20,461 nucleotides of DNA from Spirochaetaceae bacterium (lineage in GTDB: Bacteria > Spirochaetota > Spirochaetia > DSM-27196 > SKKC01), in NCBI GenBank assembly GCA_003552745.1, contig PUOG01000345.1, positions 1-20,461 of the forward strand, in the 5' to 3' direction. Position 1 is the first letter of the stretch. Each line of letters begins with the position of its first letter. The position numbers were made by a program, and so were the translations under genes. A model generated the notes under the pieces. That model was given only the letters and a program-made list of their open reading frames with translations, ran no database searches and was not told where the DNA came from. Shown here piece after piece: positions 7,168 to 14,212 of this stretch.

Positions 7168-8466
7168 CTAACCCCCGCTACCCGCCCGACTCGTTTCGCC
7201 ACCGCGGACCCTACCCATCACCAGACAGGAGGCGATCATCACGGCGGCGGTAACGAGGAAGATCGCGCGAAAGCCGACGAGATCGACGATGCCGCCGGTC
7301 AGCGGCGGGGCGACGATCGCCGCCGACTGCGAGAAGACGTAGTACACGCCGGTGTACGCGCCCATCGTGTTGAAGTTGGCCATCTGCCACAGCATCGGGA
7401 AGCTGTTCGTGTTCGCCGCGCCCCAGAACACGCCGAAGAGAAAGAGCAGCGCCCAGAAGGTGCCGACCGCCAGCATCTGCGACGCGCCGAGGCGCACCGT
7501 GTAGAACTCGTGGCTGAACATGAGCCCGGCGATTACCGCCATGGCGATCAGAGCGATCCGGATCGTCTTTTTCCGTCCGATGCGATGGGCGACGATGCCG
7601 CTCGGGACCGCGAACGCGAGATAGGCGACGGCGAACATGCCGGTCGAGAAACCGGCCATCCCCTCGCTCAACCCGAGATACTCGATAACGTACAATGTCA
7701 TGAACGGGCGCATCGCCCAGTACGCGCTGAACCAGAGAAAGAGTGAGACGAGGACGTAGACTGCGCTCTTGTCCGTCTGCGCGAAGATGTTGCGAATCGA
7801 TGTAAGCACCCGCTCGCGAGGCGGCTCGGAGTCGGACAGCTGTCGCTCTTTCACCGTCGAGAAGAGCGCGATCGTCGCCGCGACGATCAGCACGCCGGAG
7901 ATGAGAAACGGCAGCTGCCGCGAGGTATCTCCGATCACCGGCAGCACCAGCCGCAGATCCATCAGCGGCGCGAGCGCGAGCGTTCCAACCACAGCCGCGA
8001 TTCCGCCCATCATATTAATGACGCCGTTCGCTTCGCTGCGGTACTCGTTCGGAATCGTGTCGGGCATGAGTGCGACGATTGGTCCACGCGCCGACTGTTT
8101 GAAGAGGTTGAAGAAGATGATACCGATGACGAAGACCGCCAGGGAGGTCATCCCGGCTCGCGGCAGTAGCGCGAAGAGGACCGCGCTCGCCGGCAGCGTC
8201 ACGAGAATGTACGGCATCCTCCGGCCGATTCGGGTGCGGGCCCGATCGCTCAGACCGGTGACGAGTGGAATAAGAATGAGCGCCATGATGTTGTCGATGG
8301 TCATGAACGCCCCGATCGCCGCCCGCGACTCGAGGAAACCGGCGAGAAAGACCGGCACGTAATTGTCGTAGAGCGGGTCCATGAGCCCCATCGTGAAGAA
8401 GCCCAGACCCAGCATGATCGTGTTCCTGTAGAACCCCTCCGGCAGTCCTTGCGTTTTCCGGTCCAT
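7168..8466 (-). CDS. MFS sugar-type transporter (GPH / SLC45-like)
   Basis: From ATG 8466 the product is 432 aa with about twelve hydrophobic segments. The first intracellular loop carries GLSDRARTRIGRRMPYI at 71-87, the motif form seen in the glycoside-pentoside-hexuronide cation symporters and the SLC45/plant sucrose carriers, rather than the drug-efflux form. A second, related loop is AHRIGRKKTIRIA in the C-terminal half, as expected from the two-fold repeat of the family. An upstream in-frame GTG at 8484 would lie within the promoter, so ATG 8466 is preferred. Sugar or glycoside uptake by cation symport is the likely role; the substrate is unknown. It converges with the hydrolase gene, with 149 bases between the stops and no clear terminator seen there. 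Confidence 0.85.
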   Translation of the reverse strand: MDRKTQGLPEGFYRNTIMLGLGFFTMGLMDPLYDNYVPVFLAGFLESRAAIGAFMTIDNIMALILIPLVTGLSDRARTRIGRRMPYILVTLPASAVLFALLPRAGMTSLAVFVIGIIFFNLFKQSARGPIVALMPDTIPNEYRSEANGVINMMGGIAAVVGTLALAPLMDLRLVLPVIGDTSRQLPFLISGVLIVAATIALFSTVKERQLSDSEPPRERVLTSIRNIFAQTDKSAVYVLVSLFLWFSAYWAMRPFMTLYVIEYLGLSEGMAGFSTGMFAVAYLAFAVPSGIVAHRIGRKKTIRIALIAMAVIAGLMFSHEFYTVRLGASQMLAVGTFWALLFLFGVFWGAANTNSFPMLWQMANFNTMGAYTGVYYVFSQSAAIVAPPLTGGIVDLVGFRAIFLVTAAVMIASCLVMGRVRGGETSRAGSGG

Positions 8467-8471
8467 ACCCT

Positions 8472-8500
8472 TGCATAAGCGCACCCGCCCCAGCTGTCAA
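8472..8500 (-). promoter_or_regulatory. Promoter of the MFS transporter gene (leaderless)
   Basis: On the minus strand a perfect TTGACA (8500-8495) is followed by a 17-base spacer and TATGCA (8477-8472, 3 of 6). The ATG begins five bases later at 8466, so transcription would start at or inside the start codon. The perfect -35 and ideal spacing make this a good candidate although the -10 is poor. Confidence 0.5.
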
Positions 8501-8639
8501 GTCACCGTGACTGGCGCAGGCGCCGGCGCCCTACGGAGAGTCGGCGCCGGTACCGTCGAGGGGTCAGGGTCGATCGTCCGCGGGGCGGAGCGCTGAAAAA
8601 GAGCAGATGTCGCGAGGTAGGCCTGCGCCTCTCTGCGGG

Positions 8640-8720
8640 ATTGAATATCGGACGTATACACCGACATCGGAATGCGTACGTCTCGGCGATAATACGCGCA
8701 AAGCCCTTCCGATATTCAAT
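8640..8720. repeat. 81-bp element with 13-bp perfect terminal inverted repeats
   Basis: ATTGAATATCGGA at 8640-8652 is exactly repeated in inverse orientation as TCCGATATTCAAT at 8708-8720. A second, imperfect pair lies inside it: GACGTA at 8651-8656 and TACGTC at 8677-8682. The right arm overlaps the stop codon of the DUF4143 ATPase gene (TGA at 8718-8716). The element could be an RNA hairpin at the 3' end of that transcript, a protein-binding site or a short miniature mobile element. No target-site duplication is visible, and no T-run follows, so an ordinary terminator is not clear. Confidence 0.6.
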
Positions 8721-9909
8721 TCTGCCCATATGTCCGACAAACTCCTGATATAACGGCGGCGATCTGCCGGCGGGGCACCACATTGGTCTCCGCCAGCGAG
8801 ACGGCCTCGGATCCGTCATACACGAGTACGGGAGTCCGGACTTGTACCCGGTCGGCAAGCGCCTTTCGGAATCGGTTCAATCCGGTCAGCAGCGCCGGGG
8901 TGAGCGTTCGAGTGGATTTGATCTCGATCGGGGTAACCCCGTCTCCGGCACTGAGGATGAGATCGACTTCGTTTCGGTGGCTGTCGCGGTAGAAGTGCAG
9001 CTGCCGGCGGCGCCCGGCGTTGCGGAGTGCTTTCACCACCTCGGATACCGCGAACGTCTCGAAAAGCGCACCCCTCAGAGGATGGTTGTGAAGCTGAGAG
9101 GGATGGTCGATTCCGAGAAGGTAGGCGGCAAGACCGACATCATAGAAGTAGAGCTTGGGCGACTTGATCAGTCGTTTGGCGATATTGACGTGGTATGGCG
9201 GCAGGCGAAAGGCGATATAGCTCGCCTCCAGAAGCGAGATCCACTCACGTACCGTCGGCTGAGACACCCCCGCTTCGTTTCCGAGCTGCTCGAGATTCAG
9301 TATTTGTGCGGTTCGGCCGGCGCAAAGCCCCAGGAAGGTCTGAAAGACCGCCAGATCGCGAATCATGCTCAGCTGGCGCAGATCGCGCTCTACATACGTG
9401 GCGACATAGTCGGCGAGGATGCGTGTCGGCTCGATCCCCCGGTCGTAGATCCGGGGGTATCCGCCGGAATAGAGCAGATCGTCGGTGTCCAGATCGATGC
9501 CACTTGCCTGCAGCTCGGCATCCGCAAGGGCGAATAATTCCAGGACTGCCGTTCTTCCGGCCAGCGACTGACTGACGGTGTCCCGGACGACGAGGTTCTG
9601 ACTTCCGGTGAGAATGAATGTGCCGGCGAAGGACGGCTCGTCCACAAGAGCCTGAAGATAGGACGTAACCTCCGGCACTCGCTGAAACTCGTCGAACACC
9701 GCTCCCTCGGGATAGCCGGAAAGAAACGCGTTCGGATCGGCGCCGAAGCGCTGACGAAGATCTGGTCGTTCGAAATTAACATACGGGAGATCAGGGAAAA
9801 CCGACCGGCACAAAGTGGTCTTGCCGGCTTGTCGCGGACCGGTGAGCGTCACCACCGGGTACTGCCGGCTGACCTTTCGAAGTGTCTCCGTCAACGCGCG
9901 ATTGATCAT
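8716..9909 (-). CDS. DUF4143-family ATP-binding protein (AAA+-like with nuclease-like C-terminus)
   Basis: From ATG 9909 the product is 397 aa. Walker A is GPRQAGKT at residues 24-31 and Walker B is VFDEF at 72-76, typical of the AAA-14/DUF4143 family. The C-terminal DUF4143 part reads FETFAVSEVVKAL, then YRDSHRNEVDLIL and IEIKST; Asp316, Glu329 and Lys331 form a PD-(D/E)xK-like motif. Family members are widespread and of poorly known function; many occur in accessory DNA. A GTG at 9936 is in frame nine residues earlier, but a -10 box lies between the two starts, so the ATG is preferred. The gene sits between the MFS and creatininase genes on the same strand but has its own promoter, so they are probably not one operon. 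Its 3' end runs into an inverted-repeat element. Confidence 0.85.
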   Translation of the reverse strand: MINRALTETLRKVSRQYPVVTLTGPRQAGKTTLCRSVFPDLPYVNFERPDLRQRFGADPNAFLSGYPEGAVFDEFQRVPEVTSYLQALVDEPSFAGTFILTGSQNLVVRDTVSQSLAGRTAVLELFALADAELQASGIDLDTDDLLYSGGYPRIYDRGIEPTRILADYVATYVERDLRQLSMIRDLAVFQTFLGLCAGRTAQILNLEQLGNEAGVSQPTVREWISLLEASYIAFRLPPYHVNIAKRLIKSPKLYFYDVGLAAYLLGIDHPSQLHNHPLRGALFETFAVSEVVKALRNAGRRRQLHFYRDSHRNEVDLILSAGDGVTPIEIKSTRTLTPALLTGLNRFRKALADRVQVRTPVLVYDGSEAVSLAETNVVPRRQIAAVISGVCRTYGQN

Positions 9910-9915
9910 ATCCAA

Positions 9916-9944
9916 ATTGTAATCTTGGATTTGCACATTGTACA
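9916..9944 (-). promoter_or_regulatory. Promoter of the DUF4143 ATPase gene (leaderless)
   Basis: On the minus strand TGTACA (9944-9939, 4 of 6) is followed by a 17-base spacer and TACAAT (9921-9916, 5 of 6). The ATG at 9909 begins six bases after the -10, so the message is likely leaderless. The spacing also rules against the in-frame GTG at 9936, which would be inside the promoter. Confidence 0.55.
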
Positions 9945-9971
9945 GCTACGCGTTCGGCCCGGCGCCCATCA

Positions 9972-10856
9972 TCACTCGTACATATCTTCGAAATCCGCCG
10001 CGGCGAGCTCTGTCAGAAACGTGGCGATCTTCGCGGTGACCGAGGCGAGGTAGCGCTCACCCTTCTCCGCGGTCGCCACGCGGGGATCGCCGACGCCGGT
10101 ATCGGCGGTGACGTCGGTCCATTTCCGCGGCGCCCACGCCCACCCTTCGCGAAAGGCGGCGATGCGCGGCGAGCGGGCGTGTCCGTCGCCGGCCTCCGAG
10201 AGCGGGCGTACCAGGTCCGGCGCGATATGCATCATCACGCTCGTTTCCATCTCCCCGGCGTGGTCGCCGAGATCGCTGAAGTACGGCTCCTGGGCCTCGA
10301 CGCGATACCAGTCGACCGCACAGAGAAAGAGCGCGATCTCCGGCTGCAGCTCGCGAATCATCTGGCGGAAGCTGTTGCCGCCGTGGCCGTTGAGCACCAC
10401 CAGCGCCTCGACACCCTGGCCGGCAAGTGAATCGGCTACATCGGTGAGGACGGCCGCCTGGGTGGATGGATTCAGGTTGATGCAGAACGTTATGTCGAGC
10501 TGGCCGGTCTGCACGCCGAACGGCACCGTCGGCAACACCATCACCCGGGCACCGGTGTCGGTTGCGATGCGCGCCGACTCTGCGGCCACGTAATCGCACT
10601 GGATGTTGTCGGTGCTGTACGGCAGGTGATAGTTGTGCGCCTCGGTTGCGCCCCACGGAAGCACGGCGATGCGGGCCGGTCGGAATTCGGGCGAGTCGTT
10701 CGTCCGGACCGGTTCGCCGTGCGCCCGCCGTGGCCGCCTGTCACCCGCCTGCGCCGGTTCGGCGCGGGACCGCCGTTTCCGCTCGTCGTTCGCACCGGCG
10801 CCCTCGCGCACCGCGCCCCAGTTCGTCTCGTTCAGAATGTACGGTCGTTGCGACAT
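9972..10856 (-). CDS. Creatininase-family amidohydrolase
   Basis: The ATG at 10856 has an AGAGGAG Shine-Dalgarno about nine bases upstream, so the in-frame start at 10943 is not used; the product is 294 aa. The metal-centre motifs of the family are all present: GATEAHNYHLPYSTDN at 69-84 (Glu72, His74, Asp83), NGHGGN at 156-161 and DHAGEMETS at 198-206. The family includes creatinine amidohydrolase and the enzymes acting on small cyclic or formylated amides; the substrate is not predictable from sequence. Oddly, residues about 19-60 are an Arg-, Ala- and Asp-rich low-complexity stretch inserted between the usual YILNETNW start and the first core strand RIAVLPWG. The rest of the enzyme appears complete. 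The gene is 62 bases upstream of the ATPase start but seems separately transcribed. Confidence 0.88.
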   Translation of the reverse strand: MSQRPYILNETNWGAVREGAGANDERKRRSRAEPAQAGDRRPRRAHGEPVRTNDSPEFRPARIAVLPWGATEAHNYHLPYSTDNIQCDYVAAESARIATDTGARVMVLPTVPFGVQTGQLDITFCINLNPSTQAAVLTDVADSLAGQGVEALVVLNGHGGNSFRQMIRELQPEIALFLCAVDWYRVEAQEPYFSDLGDHAGEMETSVMMHIAPDLVRPLSEAGDGHARSPRIAAFREGWAWAPRKWTDVTADTGVGDPRVATAEKGERYLASVTAKIATFLTELAAADFEDMYE

Positions 10857-11024
10857 GGCATCTTGCTCCTCTAACAGAAGGAATGAAAGCATGTCCGAGC
10901 GGACGCTGTCATCGTGCCGTGTACCGGGCAGGGGGACCAACACAGTCTACGGTGTCGGATAGTGTAACACCGCCATCCGCCGTCCCGTCTCCCGGCTATC
11001 CGCTCCCCCTTCCACCGCAATCCG

Positions 11025-11033
11025 TGGTATAGT
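11025..11033 (+). promoter_or_regulatory. Extended -10 promoter of the Wzz-like gene
   Basis: TGG followed by TATAGT at 11028-11033 is an extended -10 of TGn-TATAAT type, 10 bases before the ATG at 11044. No -35 matching TTGACA is found at 16-18 bases, and the TG extension could compensate. The transcript would have a leader of only a few bases and no Shine-Dalgarno is visible. Confidence 0.45.
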
Positions 11034-11043
11034 CCGCTGCGTT

Positions 11044-11802
11044 ATGGATGAGCAGCGACAAGCCGACGATGAGATAGATCTGATCGATTTGATTGCGGTT
11101 ATCTGGCGCTACAAGCTGGTGATCGTCCTGGTGACTGTGCTTGCCGGTGGAGCGGCGGCCGCCTATTCGACGCTCGGAGACGACCCGGTCGAAGATGCCC
11201 CGCCGCCGGCCGAAGAGATATACGTTGCCGATTCACTTCTTCTCTTCGAGCCGTCGGTGTACTCGAACGCCGAGGGGGCCACTGTACGGCCGGTTGCCCG
11301 CAGCTACAGCACACTCGCGGTGAGAATCGCCGACCGGCTTGTCGCGCGTGCAGATATTGACGGGATGAATCTGGAAACGCTGTACGGCATCGATGCCGAT
11401 GCCCATGGCGGTGCGGTGCGAACGGCGATTGCCGATACTGAAGTGCAGATTGATGAGGATGATGCCTATCTCGTCCACATGCAGACGAGCGGCGATAATC
11501 CGGAGGCGGTCGTGACGGCGATCGAGGAGCTCACCGGAGCCCTCCGGCGGCGCTTCGAGGAGATCGGGCTGGCCGACGACCGCGCGGCCTTCGTCGTTGT
11601 CGAGCCCGCCGGCCTGGTGGACGAACGCGTGGCCGACGAGCCCCCACCGGAAGCCCGCGGCCGTAATCCCGCGGTGATTGTCGTAGTTGCCGTCTTCGCC
11701 GGGCTCTTCCTCGGCGTATTCCTCGCTTTCGTGCTGAACTACATCAACCAGGTGCGAAAGGACCCGGAGGCGATGCGCAAGCTGAAAGGCGAGGCGCGGT
11801 AG
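11044..11802 (+). CDS. Wzz-domain polysaccharide chain-length/export protein (short form)
   Basis: This encodes 252 aa. Residues 10-25 (EIDLIDLIAVIWRYKL) followed by a membrane segment at about 24-43, and a second membrane segment at about 209-232 (PAVIVVVAVFAGLFLGVFLAFVLNYI), form the standard Wzz frame with both termini in the cytoplasm and the middle in the periplasm. Such proteins set the length of, or help export, O-antigen, capsule or exopolysaccharide. The periplasmic part is only about 165 residues and shows no long coiled coil; after RRRFEEIGLADDR the chain goes straight to FVVVEPA. The C-terminal tail (RKDPEAMRKLKGEAR) has no kinase domain. Short forms without the coiled coil exist in other bacteria, so this could be natural or another internal deletion. 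No partner polysaccharide genes are in the window. Confidence 0.8.
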   Translation: MDEQRQADDEIDLIDLIAVIWRYKLVIVLVTVLAGGAAAAYSTLGDDPVEDAPPPAEEIYVADSLLLFEPSVYSNAEGATVRPVARSYSTLAVRIADRLVARADIDGMNLETLYGIDADAHGGAVRTAIADTEVQIDEDDAYLVHMQTSGDNPEAVVTAIEELTGALRRRFEEIGLADDRAAFVVVEPAGLVDERVADEPPPEARGRNPAVIVVVAVFAGLFLGVFLAFVLNYINQVRKDPEAMRKLKGEAR

Positions 11803-11828
11803 GCCGGTTACGAGGCCGAGGCAGCGCC

Positions 11829-11848
11829 CCGGAGCAGCAAGGCTCCGG
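11829..11848. terminator. Possible hairpin between convergent wzz-like and DUF4236 genes
   Basis: CCGGAGC at 11829-11835 pairs with GCTCCGG at 11842-11848 around a six-base loop (AGCAAG). It sits in the 106-base gap between two convergent genes, where a bidirectional terminator would be expected. No T-run follows on either strand, so Rho-independent activity is doubtful. Confidence 0.3.
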
Positions 11849-11908
11849 CGAACCGATGCACCACGACCGAGCAGCGGCAGGCCCGGGGCGTGCCTCGCAC
11901 CCGCCGCT

Positions 11909-12892
11909 CTACTCCTGCGCCGCCGGCTCGAGCGCCACGCCGGTGCGCTCGCAGTAGATGTCGAGCAGCTCGTCCTGCAGGCGGGTGCGGTCGCCGGCGC
12001 GCGAGCAGAGGTCGTCGAGGCGGAAGAAGGTGTCGAGGATCTCGCGCTCGGCGGCACGTTTCGCGTAGCGGTCGGCGAGCGCGGCCATTGCGGTTTCTGG
12101 ATCGTAGGCGTGCAGCATCGCAGCCACGCGCTCGGGATCGTCGGCGGCGCGGGTGTCCGCATCATCCAGCATCTCCATAATAAGCGCGCGCTCGCGTTCA
12201 CCGGGCTCGTCATTTCCCGCCCCGGCGCCGAGCAGCAGCACGGCGAAAGCAAGCAGGTCCTCCTGCGGCAGCGGCGGTGCGCTGTCGGTATTAAGGTCGG
12301 CGAGGCGGTGGTCGCGCCGGCGGCGGACGCGGCGGTCGGCGAGCCGCTGACTACCCGATCGGAGGAGCGACCCGCCGCGAATTGCGGCTTCGACGAGTAG
12401 CCGGCCGAGGAAGTCCAGCACGATGATAAGCAGTCGCAGAAGCTGAAAGAGCGCGATGAAAACAAACTGGATCAGTGAGATGATGCCGGTCACGATGAGG
12501 TACGCGGTCTGCATTTGGGCGGCGCGCTTGCCGCGGAACTGCACGCCGGCGACTTTCGCCGACGAACGGTTCGGGTTCGTCCAGTTGAAGGAGCCGAGGC
12601 GGTTTTTCGTGGAGACGCTCGCGCCGCTTTTCGAGAGGTTGAGTTTTGTCGGCCCCGTTCCGTAGCGCCCGCGCAGGCGAAAGCGCCCGCCCTGCAGCGC
12701 GATGTTCGTCCCGCGGGCGACCCGTCGCGAGACGCGCGTGCCGTGTTTCGAGTTCACCGTAAAGGTCATACCGGCAGCCTTCGCCTGTCCGCGCAGCGAT
12801 ACGCCGCCGGTCCGGCTCGCCCGCACGTGCTTTCCGCGGTGCTCGATGCGCGTCTGGCGTCCGTCGCTGTCCTTCTTTCCGATTCCGAACAT
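11909..12892 (-). CDS. DUF4236-like membrane protein
   Basis: The ATG at 12892 has GGAGG at 12901-12897, so the in-frame TTG at 12904 is rejected; the product is 327 aa. Residues about 10-110 are basic and strand-rich, with KHVRASRTGGVSLR, GTRVSRRVARGTN and, most diagnostic, TKLNLSKSGASVSTKN at 82-97, which is the core of DUF4236-type proteins. Two hydrophobic segments follow, about 129-149 and 150-170. The remaining 150 residues are helical, charged and probably cytoplasmic, ending EPAAQE. It is preceded 43 bases upstream by the SNF2-like gene in the same direction and is likely the last gene of that operon. The function of DUF4236 proteins is unknown; a membrane-associated role is what the sequence supports. 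Confidence 0.75.
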   Translation of the reverse strand: MFGIGKKDSDGRQTRIEHRGKHVRASRTGGVSLRGQAKAAGMTFTVNSKHGTRVSRRVARGTNIALQGGRFRLRGRYGTGPTKLNLSKSGASVSTKNRLGSFNWTNPNRSSAKVAGVQFRGKRAAQMQTAYLIVTGIISLIQFVFIALFQLLRLLIIVLDFLGRLLVEAAIRGGSLLRSGSQRLADRRVRRRRDHRLADLNTDSAPPLPQEDLLAFAVLLLGAGAGNDEPGERERALIMEMLDDADTRAADDPERVAAMLHAYDPETAMAALADRYAKRAAEREILDTFFRLDDLCSRAGDRTRLQDELLDIYCERTGVALEPAAQE

Positions 12893-12934
12893 AGTGCCCT
12901 CCAATGGCCGGTCACCGGCGACCGGCAGGCTCTG

Positions 12935-14212
12935 CTACTCGCCGAAAAGCCACTGCAGATCGTCGGCGGTAAGACCGGCGAGGCCGCCGGCGTCCGAACG
13001 AATGATCGATTCGGCGAGCGTGCGCATGCGCTCCTGCAGGCGCAGCATCTTCTCTTCGATCGTCCCGGCGGTGATCAGCCGGTAGGAGATGACCGTCCCG
13101 TCGCGGCGCAGCTGCGGAGTCGATCCGTCGATGCGCAGCATCGTTCGGCCGGGACCGATGCGCCGTTCCACCTCGTCGATCACCGAGACGAACTGCGAGA
13201 AGACGAGCGCCGGCAGAATCGCCGCCTGACGCAGGCGAAGCATCGCCTCGAGAATATGCATGCGGGCGCCGTCGATCCCGTCGCGCTCGACCTGCCGCTC
13301 GATCGACTTCTTGAACTTGAGACGAAGCGACTCGTACCCACGGAGCTGAGCCGCACCGGGCTCGGCGAACTCGAGACGTTCCTCGCGCTCGGGTAGCTCC
13401 GGTGCCACCTCGCGCTTTCGCCGCCGAAGCAGAAGCGGGCGCACGATCCGCTGCAGCCGCCCGCGCGCATCATCATCACCATTCTCTTCTATCGGTTTTG
13501 CATAGCGGCGGCGAAAGTCGGCGAGGCGGCCGAGCCGGTATTCGTGCAGGAACCAGAGCCAGCTCAGCCCGTGCCGCTGATACGGGCGCAACGTTGAGCG
13601 TAATCCCTCCGGCGGTTCGATCGGCGCCAATCCTTCGAAGGTGGACAGTCGCTCCCGCAGGGTGCGAAGCCGTTCGAACGCGTCGTGCCCCGGGTCGTCG
13701 GCGAGATCTTCGATGAGCGCCGCGCGTACGTGGAGCGAGCCGGGCACCTGCCCCCCACCGTGTGGTGGCTCCGCGCCGGGAACCGCGGGGCGACCGCGGC
13801 CGGCATCGGCGCTCCCGAACAGGTCCATGATTCCACCGGCGTGGTGGCCGTCCGGATTAAACAGGTCGTCGGGATCATAGACATCGTCGTACTCGTCGAC
13901 TAAATCCTCGAAGTCCTCGAGAACCGTGTATGCGAGTGCGCCGATATGTTTGCACGGTTGTGCCGAAGAAGGACAGTCGCAGTCGAAAGAAAGACGATCG
14001 CCGTCGGAGGTGCACCCGGTCCGGTAGGTGCCGGTTCGGCCTGTTACCCGTGCTGACAGCAGAGCCGACGAACACGAGGTAATCTCGACCGCCTCGTCGG
14101 CGTAGAGATCCCACGCCCGACCGTCGCCGCGTCCGTTCGGTGAATATCTCGTGCCAGACAGCGAAATGGCGAGGGTCCGGGCGCTCCATTGCGGGATATA
14201 CCTGCTTACCAC
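12935..14212 (-). pseudogene. SWIM/SNF2 helicase-like gene lacking the entire helicase core
   Basis: The open frame gives 425 aa, where SWIM-SNF2 proteins are usually near 1000. An intact SWIM zinc finger is present (CDC at 78-80, Cys87, His89). SNF2 landmarks then appear in the right order but with gaps: TLRPYQRHGLSWLWFLHEYRLG at 207-228, ADFRRRYAKPIEENG at 231-245, VRPLLLRRRKREVAPELP at 257-274, MLRLRQAAILP at 324-334, ALVFSQF at 335-341, DGSTPQLRRD at 362-371 and TVISYRLITAGTIEEKML at 373-390. Missing are Walker A, the DEAH box, most of the C-terminal helicase domain and the region with the arginine finger, so ATPase activity is not credible. All three main losses (near residues 230, 336 and 371, i.e. 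13525, 13207 and 13102) keep the reading frame. The GTG start overlaps the upstream stop (GTGGTAA), so translation is probably coupled. Alternatively, an assembly artefact. Confidence 0.8.

Noticed and set aside
7036..7253. Small hydrophobic frame (MIAQWLIGILVTLF...) after the hydrolase gene
   Set aside because: Only the first 15 residues are hydrophobic, the rest is shadow sequence of the MFS gene, and there is no Shine-Dalgarno.
8502..8858. Minus-strand frame between the MFS and ATPase genes
   Set aside because: Overlaps the end of the ATPase in another frame and the inverted-repeat element; no start signal or family.
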